The notes beneath the pieces were generated by a model. The model saw only the letters and a program-made list of their open reading frames with translations, did not search any database and was not told the DNA's origin. This document shows positions 20,016-30,800 of a stretch of DNA of 36,385 nt, one piece after another. Both the position numbers and the translations under genes were made by a program. Every line of letters begins with the position of its first letter. Within the stretch, counting starts at the first letter, position 1. Origin of the DNA: Ophiothrix spiculata (lineage: Eukaryota > Echinodermata > Ophiuroidea > Amphilepidida > Ophiotrichidae); assembly GCA_000969725.1 (NCBI GenBank), contig JXSR01S011459.1. The stretch is one strand, 5' to 3'.

Positions 20016-20762
20016 AAAACCAAGGAATTTTTATAGGGGTAACTCACCGCCATTTTGATTTCACCACCGTGTAATTCCTATGGGACGGCAGCCATCTTGG
20101 ATTGTCGCTCATGAAGGGCGAGTTATTGTATCTCCGGAATTTTACAGCTCTGCGTGCCACACTTCGAGAGTCTTCGCAACGGATTAGCGGGAAAATTGGC
20201 GTACTTTGATCAGAGCAAGTCACAATACACACTATTTGAAACACAGATATGGTTTGCGCGTGAAACAAAATGCACACGCTGTATATGCGTCAAGTAAAAA
20301 TTACGCGATGTGCCTGGACATCCTAGTCCATCCAGATGGACCTCGCAAGCGAACGCGAAGCGTGAGGTCCATCAACTTACAACAAATCCTGCCTTGGAAA
20401 TCCAATAATAAAATATGATACTACCCTGTAACTCAAGAAGAGGCAGTTTGTGATAACCAAAAACCTATGCATTTCTTTTATTTTTCAAGTCTGAGTCAAA
20501 TATAACCATCTATTACATAATACCTCTATTTGTTTAGCTAGAATTGACTAGTCACCAATTTTCTAAAGGAGAAACCCAGCAGGGGGTTTGGTGTGTAAGT
20601 TGATGGACCTCGCGCCTACGGCACTCGCTTGTGAGGTCCATCTAGATGGACTAGGAAATCCGGCCCAACTCCGAATATATCCTGAGGTACAATAACTCTG
20701 CTCCATGAGCGACACAAGATGGTAGCGTATCCCGATTCCCCTATAAAAATTCCTTGGTTTTT
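20016..20762. mobile_element. About 747-bp inverted-repeat element
   Basis: The outer ends AAAACCAAGGAATTTTTATA and its complement at 20742-20762 match exactly. Further inward homologies pair about 20080-20125 (GTCGCTCATG, AGTTATTGTA) with 20685-20725, and 20322-20385 with 20595-20650. The inner pair carries GTCCATC-GATGGAC palindromes and GAGGTCCATCAACTTACA. No transposase. The arms are much more GC-rich than the surrounding DNA. Confidence 0.78.
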
Positions 20763-21760
20763 CCAAATCTTTCTTAGTCTACTTCTAAAAGTTCCTTAAT
20801 TTATACTTTTTAGGTCACAACTTAATACAAACCCTTTGCAAGGCTCAAGAGGCTGTCATATGAAGTTACAAAGGTTACATAATGTATTGTTTGCAAATAT
20901 TGAAACGGTTAGTAAACAACTTAACCCCCCCTCCTTAATTCAAGGTGCAATAAATTGCTTTTGATTTGATATGTTCAATAAAGCAGCATTAATTAGTTTG
21001 TAAGTGATTGAAGAATTGTTTAATTATTAAGTTTGTATTTATTTCATCAATTTGCCAAACACATTTTCATTAACCCTTTCAGCCCTGAATTTATTTTCTA
21101 ATTTCAATTTTGGAATTGCACCAGTCTATCTTTACTTGGTCATAAATACTATATAATAAGGGCTATGCAGTGTGTCTAGTATTTAAGCTGTAGAGCAGAG
21201 TGTAAGCTTTCAAATGATACCAAATTTCACATATTATGTTCTTCATATTGAAGATACATAAACATAAAAGTTTGTGAATTTCTGAGTATTTTTTTATTTA
21301 CTGGACAATGGACAATCCTGATGAATTTAATACCGACTCAAAGGAAAGCATTAATTAATTGGAGGGCTTACTTCATAGAATAGAATAAGTATGACAAATA
21401 CCACAATAAACATACAATATACATCAGGCTTGCTCAAGTCCATAGTTTACGAATTGGTTTACAAAATCATAAATTCCCATTTGTTGTAAATATGAATAGA
21501 CCTCGCAATAGGCTTACATGGACTGGTGGATGTAATGAAAAAGAATTACAATTTACAAATATGCTAATTTTACAAAAGCTGAGAAAATTATTCGTTAAAA
21601 ATTCATAAACCAAGGGTTTGAACAAGCCTATTGCATAATTTTGAACAATTGCAAGTAGAAAATGAGTTTTATGATAAAATATGTAATAAAACAACCTAAA
21701 CAAAATTTTTGCCATATTTTTTGATCATGAAGTGAAGAAAATTGTGCTTTGTTTATTTGC
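20763..21760. other. Intergenic, nothing recognised
   Basis: About 1 kb of AT-rich sequence without convincing ORFs, RNA genes or repeats. Confidence 0.45.
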
Positions 21761-22185
21761 ATATGTGACCATCCATCCCAAACAAGCCGTAAATGCCACC
21801 TTTTGTCATTTTCACTTTTTTTTAAATATTTGCAAAGACCATGCTTTTATTTTAGTTTAAGGATTAAAATGACACCTTAATGAACTTCAAACAATTTCCA
21901 GAAGTTAAGTTATGGTTCGTCAAAGTGAGATAAATATTGAGTAAAACTGAGATATATTTTCTGTAGATTGTCTTAAAAATATGCAGATTTATTTCACATT
22001 TCCAATCATTTTCTTGAAAAGTTTCTTTGCTGGTATTTTGTAGTAAGCACAAGGATTGAGAATCTGTCAAAAAATTAATTTCGGTAAATTAGGACCTTGA
22101 CATGTATTTTCACTTGTAGCGCAAAATGTAGCGCAAAATGAAGTTTCTAGCATTTACGGCTCATACTGGCTGGACAGCCACATAT
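21761..22185. mobile_element. Possible 425-bp MITE with ATATGTG ends
   Basis: ATATGTGACCATCCATCCCA and the complement of the sequence ending GGACAGCCACATAT are imperfect inverted repeats. Both contain GCCGTAAATGC at matching distance, giving about 32 bp with several mismatches. A small tandem GTAGCGCAAAAT repeat lies near the right end. Confidence 0.6.
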
Positions 22186-22214
22186 AACTAATGCAATGAC
22201 ACCATACAATTCCG

Positions 22215-22870
22215 TCAATTTGAGAGATAAGCTGGGGTCACAAAATTGTCCTAGCATGTGAATTGTCCTAGCATATGTTTACCAAATTGTACCTAGGTCA
22301 AGTTCAGTTTTTTCGGGAAGGATCTTTCTATACCTGTGCATACATATTAGCTTTAGGAATCTGCCAGACATCAACATATTAAGGCCAACATATACCCACC
22401 ATGCACCATTTTGCTGCACAAGAACCACTGTATGCATCCCACGCTTTAGAAAGGTTGGGTCTACAAAAATTCAAAAGGCTGGGGTTCAAAGAATTTCCAA
22501 TATACAGGATGCCTTTATAAAAAGTGTGGGGTCAAAATAAAAGGGTTGGGTTGCGTACCCTGTGACTAACAATTTATGTTATGCTGAGGAGCCTCAAAAT
22601 TGAGAGACAAGCAGGGGCCACTAATGAGGATATTAATAGTGATACAACATGTGTAAGATAATGTTGTTGCCAAATATGTTTTGCTGATTGCCAGGCTACA
22701 TGTAGGCATAATCAATGAACCAAAGTGGGATGAATTCAATACCCCCCTTTCAGAATGAAAAAGTTTATGAAACTACTGAAAAGGGTGAGTTCAGAGAAGT
22801 TTCATTATAAAGGGTGTCTTGATAAAAAAAAAAAGGTGGGGTTCAAATAAAAAGGGTTGGGTTCAAACTG
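22215..22870 (+). repeat. Diverged tandem duplication, period about 380 bp
   Basis: TTTGAGAGATAAGCTGGGGT near 22219 corresponds to TTGAGAGACAAGCAGGGGCC near 22600. The AAGGGTTGGGTT-containing segments at about 22440-22560 correspond to 22745-22870. Both copies contain GTGGGGT-CAAA-AAAAGGGTTGGGTT. No coding function. Confidence 0.6.
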
Positions 22871-24459
22871 CCTGCATACAGTGAGAACATTCAATTTGTT
22901 ACCCATACGGTAGTCCTTGTTAGGCATACGTTCAATTTTTTTAAATCCATATATGGTGTTCATAGGCATACATTCAGCATGTGAAACGTGTGTATGTTAG
23001 GCGTACATTGAGCCTAATACGTTGACGAGTGACAGTTCTTATAGAGCAACAAATTTAGTTCTTCTAAACAAGGGGCTATATGTGAACTCGTACATTCAAT
23101 TCATAAATAACAATAGCAAATTGAGTGTTCACTTTAAAAATGACACCCCATCATACCAAAATCTCAAAAAACAAAACACCACTCATCAAAATATAGCTGT
23201 CATTTTGTTTAAAACCATTCACAACAGTAAAATAATTCCATGATAGATAGCACTTCTCCTATAAAAGAAAACAAAAACAAATCTTCATTTCAGACAAACA
23301 AAAAAGGAACGCAAACCATAGTTATAAAATTAACACAATAACAAAACACAATAAAATAATAATTCAAAAATAATTTACAACTTGTTTTAATTCTACCAAT
23401 ATTCTTACATAAGATGTGTCACTCAGCTATCCGCTTTCATAGTTCCATTCTACATCATTCACGATGCCAAAGTTCATGGGCACAATATCACACTCCTTCA
23501 TCTATTAACCATGAACCTCAGCATGATGCTAGGTCATTGTTAATAATTCCTTCATTGTTCATAATTCCTTCATTTCCACATGATTTCCTAAAATCATTGA
23601 GGATTATCTGTCCTATACGAAGCTCGATTTTGATGAAATCACCATCCGATAAACACAAATTTCCAGTCCCATAAGTTATTGGAAACTATTTTACTCCCAT
23701 GTAGTGTTACAATAGTCAAATCTATTCCACACAAAATGTAAAACAGCATCATAGCCAATGCCATAGTACTCAGCCGCTCAACTGGGTTATTAATGTAAGG
23801 CCATTTCTACTTTGCCACAATAAGTCATTTTAGAGACATCACAGCTACGTAAATCCATTTCCCATCTTCAAATAACTTGCTGCCAAACTGAGTTATGTTG
23901 CATTTTCAACACAACAAAAAAGTTGTATTTTTTCAATATTGGCATTGTCCACATAACTCCTTACTAGAACACCCAAGTCTCACTTGGTTTGTAGAATAAC
24001 TACACATCAAATGTGACTCTCATCCTGTTTCGGGTTGGATAATACAGTCATGTGCGATAAATCCAATATTTCAAAAGAATGATAGAACTTCGCCACAGGA
24101 AAACAGCTATTCTGTATAATACAAATATATATTTCTCTGTTCAACCTTTACAAAATTTAAGTTTTAAAAGGCTACCTGTACAAAAACACATGATGTAACA
24201 TTCAAAACGCTATGAAGTGTCATCCTAAATTGAATCAAAGATAAAGAATCTTGTCTTTCTTTTCTGGGCAAAGTCGTGAATATGAAGTGTGGCAGCAATG
24301 GAAAACACGCAGCTTGAAAGGCATCTGCCCACAAGAAAGTAAGTACAAGCAGAAGCTGGGTGCAGATAATATGGAAACAAATGCAAGAATATTTTCATCT
24401 TGTGACAAAAAATGCAACGGTTCTGTCATGATATTTATAACATCATTGCAAAGCCAATA
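22871..24459 (-). other. Region expected to hold the Dp 3' UTR
   Basis: It lies downstream of the Dp stop on the minus strand. No gene is recognised. A canonical polyadenylation AATAAA (TTTATT on +) was not found close to the stop, so the transcript end is not placed. ORFs at 23022-23243, 23414-23674 and 24251-24595 are composition artefacts or overlap Dp coding sequence on the other strand. Confidence 0.45.
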
Positions 24460-24818
24460 CTACATGATGTCTATGTTGAAACTACTATCCTCGGGACTGG
24501 AACGGTCGGACTCGCTTCCTAACAGCGATGAAGGCGTGTCGGTGGCACCTCTCGATTGCCCAGCATCGGAGAATGACCCCAAACTAGACGCCTGAGAATG
24601 TCCGCCTAAGCTCTCTGTTGCCATGGCAACTTCTACATCAGTTTGTGAGAGAGGCGTCGCAAGAGGTGATAGCGTTGGATCCCGTTTGACTTGTACGGGC
24701 ATTCTGTGATATGACGATGGGCCTGCGCCCATTGAGGGTGAGGCTTGGGTGTGGATGCCACTTGGACCTGCTACTATGGAAGTGCTGGATGGTGGTTGCT
24801 TTCTTTGATTTGCCATAT
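24460..24818 (-). CDS. TFDP1: Dp terminal exon (Ser/Pro/Thr-rich tail)
   Basis: Acceptor TGTTTTTCCCCAG precedes 24818. With one carried base it encodes [20 protein letters not shown] and about 100 further residues ending [18 protein letters not shown], then a stop at 24462-24460. It holds many SP/TP pairs. Vertebrate Dp1 ends in a strongly acidic tail (DDEEDDDF-type); here only SESD and SPED remain. The join in frame with the previous exon and the single strong acceptor support it; the tail itself has no clear homology. Confidence 0.87.
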
Positions 24819-27800
24819 CTGGGGAAAAACACAAACCAGGAGATGATTAGAATAAAAAGATGAGACTTTCACACAATCTTGCATTTAAACAATACAAATA
24901 CAAATTTGCATAATGCTGTAAAAACCCAGTGTGTGCCACCTCGTGTTTTGCTTCAAAAACATTTGCGTTTATCAAACTAAGATTTAATTTTGTGACCAAA
25001 TGCTAAAATATAAATTGCATTGATCTTAAATTAGAAGTGATAATAATTTGTCACAATTTCTTGTCCTCCTGTCACTAATTGAACTAAGGACTTTGTACGA
25101 AACATAACTGCAGCTCTTCCAGTGTGCCTTGGGGATACTTTGAAACCCAACCAGCGGTTGACCAGCACAAACTAATCACAGTCAACTATAACCAACAATT
25201 TTGTTGCCACTCAATTGCCAGTTGACCCTTTTATTCAATTTGACCAAGCACATACCTTGCTTTCTGTAAATCATGTTACCACACTTTGTTTCCCTGCCAA
25301 GAATTGAACAAGGGCCCTTCAAAGTGAACACAACAGCTCTACCAGTGTGTCTTATGCCCATGATATACTAGCAAGAGGCAGCTAGCGCATGGTTTGATTT
25401 TAGAGGCTTTGAAGACACTAACCGGACAATGGCAAGTTAAAATAATTCCAAACTTTGTGTCTCCGTTAGTATCTAGCTAGACACCAGCAGCGTTTTGTAA
25501 GTATACCATGGGCATCAGGGGATGCTTAAAAACTTAACCACTAACCAGTTGTTGACCGACCAGAACTAATCGGAACTGCCCAGACCAACCAGTTCCATGC
25601 GGTTAATTACCAGTTATGTGACCCCATACTCTATTCAGTTAATTAACTTACCAAGCACATATTGTTCTAGGGCTTTTGGTACCATTGTCCTTGCTTTCTG
25701 CAAATCAGAATTACTGCACTGTCCCTTTTCTAAGCCATAAGCCATGCCCATACGCTTTAACACTTCTATGTCATCATGAATTTCAAATGTGTTATCAAAG
25801 TTAAACAAATATTCAAATCTGAAAATGAAAAATAGATAAAAATGAAAATCAACATATGAAACTAAATAAAAAAACAAGGATTCATAAGCAGTAACGGATA
25901 CAACAGAAGTGATGTTCAGTTGTTGAGAAGGGCTAAATCCAGCTGGATACTATACTCTGTAAACCTTACACTATGCAACAAGCAATCATACTCTGTAATG
26001 AGGTCCATAGCATATCACTTGTATTCTACAACATTGTGAACTGGTGGTTTTATTATGTAAGAGGCTAGTAATGAATTGATTAGGATTGATTGAGACCAAA
26101 TCACTGCATATTAATATTTTTATACATGAATCATCCACGATTTTCGTATTATTTTGGGCTTACTTTGTTGCTACCATATGGACAAACATGAATGTAAGTT
26201 TATTTGAATATTCAGCAAGTACATTGTTGTGATTCGGAAAATACGGAATACTTTATTTCAACGTGTGATCATATTGGTGCTGCTTGTTGCATACTTCAAG
26301 GTTTATAGAGTATAGACTGAGTAGCCTGGCTCGATCCAGCAGAGGAAATGGTCAGCAATGATAGATGTAGCCTCATGCATATGCATCGTAGCTCTTAAAC
26401 CAAAATCTTGTTAGGCTCTTTAAATGTTTCTTGGGTTCCAAAAGACTATTGATAAAACTGATGATAATTCATTTTTTATCATTCTGCTAATTTTGTCTTG
26501 AAAAAAACCTGCTGATTGCGACGAATAGCTGACCAAAAAAATTATAACTATTTATTGGCATATTTTTTTTATTTCCTGATTTTGGATATCATAAAAAAAG
26601 TAAAGGGGACGGCCTGTAATTGCACAGGTCGGAGTGCCCATCTCTCTTTAGAAGTGATTGAGCCAGACTCCACACTTGTGATATTTGAGGAGAGGGGATC
26701 GTCACACCTCCTGCACCGCGAGCCTGTTACCTTCCCGGTATTGAAAGCAGATACCAATTATACACCTGGGTCGAGAGGAGCACATAGGAGTGAGTTTCTT
26801 GCTCACAGAAATTACAAGTGCCGCTGAGCGGATTCGAACCCACACTGTCCATGCACTATGATTAACAGTCTGAGACTCGAATCACTCGGCCACGCATGTC
26901 TGTTATCATATCTAGGAATATAATAATAAAGACTTTGTGTATGTAAAGTAATTTGTTTGGGGTCATAAGAAATTACAAAGCTAAATACAGATGAATGAAG
27001 CTGGATCTACAGCTGACTTTTCTACAAAAATATTATACCAACTTATAGACCAGGTGAATTTTCTAACAGGTAATGTAGAAATTCACATGAAATATTGGTT
27101 ATTAATATCCACACACACACCATAATTTATATTTGCAATAAATTAAACTGAAACAAACTTAAAATTGACTTACTTATCATTGGATATGCTGCAATCTATA
27201 ACCGTCTTCTTACTAGTGTTGACTATGATATATGGAAGGTGAATTGCTGAATTGCTTGTAGGAGGACCAACGCTGGCATCTTCTTCCCGCTTTTTATTTC
27301 TTTGGACTAAATTTTTGAAGGCTATTTGCTGCAATACAAACAGATGATATAAGAATCACACTGAATTCTGAAACTTGTGGTGATTTGGGAACTATGCTAC
27401 TGTTACAGTAGGGGCCGATTTCACTAATATTTAGCGATGGTCGCTAACCCTGTTTTGATCGCTAAATAGCGGGTATTTTTAACGATTTAGCGATCGTTTT
27501 TGGAGTTTAGCGATCAAAACGGGGTTAGCGATCATTGCTTAATGTTAGTGAAATCGGCCTCAGGGAGTTACTTCAACATCAGGTATGTATTTCAGTTTTA
27601 AGTTTATGTGTTACCTTAATCATTTTCAAAGCAAACATATGGAAGGCAAATTTTGAGGGTTTGTCACATCCCAGCCACAAGGTTTGAGATAAATATGGCA
27701 TGGCAGTCATTGCAGATACCACTTTCTTGCATTCACATGACGATTTGGAAATGCAAGTATTTGGAAATGCTGAAACAAGCTGTATCGCTTCAATAGGCAT

Positions 27801-30800
27801 TAATCTTAATAAAGTACTAGATTCCAAGCAAGGGTTCAACCAGGGTTTGAAAGTAGGGTGTCCAAATTCCAAGGTCAGCATGATTAATATTCATGCTTGA
27901 CAAAGACAATGATTAAGTTATACAAACATTGCGACATTCCGACAAACAAACAAAGACATAATGTGGTATAAAGCCCATTTTTCAGTCCACAAAGTACATA
28001 AATTGATCAGATTTTGTGATGATGATGATTATTGAAGATAAATTCTAACATTCAACATTGAATTTCATATGGTAAAACACATTTTTGGACGCCTTATTGG
28101 ACGGCCTTTGCATTTTACAGGGCGTCCATTTTCGTGATCAGCCGTCCAAATGACGGCTGGACGGCTCTCTAGCTAAACCCTTGATTCCAAGTACTAACCT
28201 GTAAAATAAGTTCTTGTAATTGTGCCGTTTTCTGTCTTATTCTGTCTTCCTTTTGCCTCTTCTTCTCCTCAAGATCTTGACATTCCTGCGCTGAATTTGT
28301 TGGCAGACCTATCCACTTGATTTCTTTCTTTTCCTTGGAGATTATGTTCATTGCCATTAATACGTTAAGAGCGTCATATACTCGCCGCCTGATATTCTTT
28401 TGATCATATTGTTGCTATAATGAAAGACAAAACAACATGTTAAAGGCTTAACAAAACTTTATTGGAAAATTTAACCCTAACAGACCTGAATCTCACTAAA
28501 TGTCATTATTGAAAACAAATTTTCAGGTAAAAATTAAGTTTACATGCTTTTCTATAGGGTTGACCATGTATTTGTGTTTGTCCAATAAATTTTTCCTCTG
28601 CCTATAGGACATCCATTTATGAATACCAAATTGTTCCTATTATACGGGTACTGCATTTCATCAAAGTGGGCATTTAGGGACCGTTTACAAACACTTGTTG
28701 GGAGGGGGCCTGATGCAAAAAATAATGTTGCAGAAAATTTTCATCCCCTCCCCTTTCGACCTCAAAAAAATTAAGGAGCCCCCATTTTTGGAGACACAAA
28801 TTAGTGGTCAACCCCATAGAAAAGCATGTAAACCTATTTTTTGCCTGGAAATTTGTGGTAATTTTTTTCAATGCCCCCCTCCCCCCTACGAGGGTGAACA
28901 ATTTAAGGGGCTCCCTTTTTTTGCATCAGCGCAGCCCCCCCCCCCCCCCCCCCCCTAACAAGTGTTTGCGAACGGTCTCTTAATAAGAATCATTTTTTGA
29001 CTCATGAATGCCTTTACCCTGTGAAAGATGTTAAAGCGGTTGATCAGCTCATTTGATTCAAGGGGGATGATTATGATATCTTACAATTTATCGTTCAACA
29101 AATTTTTGGATGATACTATTATAGGGAATTACTGAAAGTACCTTTGGGGTATGAATTATATTTATTATTGATCGAATGAATGGAAAAAACGTTAAGGTTT
29201 ATTTAATATCTATAGTTAGGCGACGGAAATAAATAAACCCTGTTTTACGGGCCCGACCAACCCTGAATTTGCATTTTTGAAGAATTCTTTTTCACTTTTG
29301 CCACAATCATGTAAAATCAGACGTTTTTGACCAAAATTGAAATATTTCGGTTCTCTGTAAAAAAAAATAAGTTTTTCTCCCATTTTTCCCGGATTTGGGG
29401 GTTATTTTAGGCCAAAAAAAAAAGAAAAAAAAATTGCCCGACTGACCGACCCGACAGTATTCAAAATATGTCTTTGAAAATTTCTATTCAAATAGAAAAG
29501 AAAAAGGAATCTTACAGAAATATTTTGAAGTAAAAGAATGCTAGAACAATACATGGAATGCTAGAACAATACATGGTGTCAAAATTATGTTCCCAAAGAT
29601 ATCCTGAATACCAATGCACTGAGTCATGAGAAACTTTGGAATCATGCAATAATTACTTTCATTTTCAAATCTACTGATGACAATTATGTTGTCAAGATGA
29701 ATAAAAAGCTTGGCTTCTGGATGAAACTCGGAAGTTTGATTTTACTCTTGATTAGTTACCATCATGTGGATTCAAAAATTGTTTTAGTATTAAAGAGATG
29801 ATACCATTATACAGTCAATTAAATCAATTCATGTCTTGAAGCCCATGGATGGAAAACTCAAGGTTTACGCAAACTTTTACTTGATAAATGTAATACTGCT
29901 TCAGCTTTGTTTTGCAAAGGTAGCATACAGAGTAGGCCTAATACAAAGACTTGATAAAAGTTGTTTAGAAGACACCAATTGTAAGGTGTCAAATTTTGGA
30001 ACACACAGATTACTCAAATTAAGTAATTGTGAGACCTGGCTCTCAATCGCCTTTAATTTATATCTAAATTGAGGCATGCAATCAAAACACAAGTACAGTG
30101 GAGCCTCGATAACACAAAAAGTTCACAAAAACCCTGATAACACAAATGATTTTGGAGTCCCAAGTGTTGATAGTCTATATATGTGACACCGGTTGGATAA
30201 CACAAAATCCTGATAATGCAAACTAAAATCTTGGGCCATGGTGATTTTGTGTTAGCGAAGTTCCACTTTATGTAAATGTACAAAGTAAGAACTATATTAA
30301 CACAGGAGAGATTAATCCTTCCCACAACAAAGATGTTTGATCTTGAGTCACTATTTCCAATGATTGCTGTATTTAACTCCCGTGATTAAAAAAGAAGACA
30401 TTTCCAAACTATACTCTTTCTCATATTGACAATGAAATGATATGGATATTTTTAAGGGAAAAATATAAATGAGTGATATAAAACAAATAGAACTGCCTTA
30501 AAACTTCATGTGATGATAGAAAAATTAACACTCGGTGTTCCAGATATATGCCCCATTCCACTTGCTGTACCCGGCTCATAAAATGGAAATTCCTTTCATT
30601 TTTGCTGTACCCGCTCATGAAATGGAACAGTCCTTTCATTTTTGCTGTACCGGCTCATAAAATGGAACAGTCCTTTCATTTCTGCTGTACTGGCTCATAA
30701 AATGGGCCAGTGCTTCTCTATTTTTGCTGTACCGGCTCATAAAATGGAACAGTGCTTCTTTCACTTTGCGATAATATTTCAACCATCACTCATTTGAATA

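Larger units (their letters stand above)
25068..25740 (-). repeat. Diverged tandem duplication reaching into Dp exon 8
   Basis: On the + strand the order tRNA-like relic, TTGACCAGCACAAACTAATC-like segment, exon-8 end occurs twice: about 25068-25295 and 25292-25740. The second copy is interrupted by a small MITE (25355-25514). Matching landmarks include AATTGAAC, CAGTGTG, GGTTGACCAGC/GTTGTTGACCGACC, AACTAATC and ACCAAGCACATA. Confidence 0.68.

Noticed and set aside
24251-24595. 114-codon ORF on + opposite the Dp last exon
   Set aside because: Antisense shadow of the Dp coding exon and its 3' flank.
26820-26900. Functional tRNA-Ser gene on the minus strand
   Set aside because: A and B boxes are good, but the acceptor strands do not pair and a SINE body follows.
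28695-28958. Proline-rich 87-codon ORF
   Set aside because: Translation of the poly-C MITE only.
30563-30764. CRISPR-like regularly spaced repeats
   Set aside because: The 40-bp units are contiguous with no unique spacers, in an animal intron: a minisatellite.
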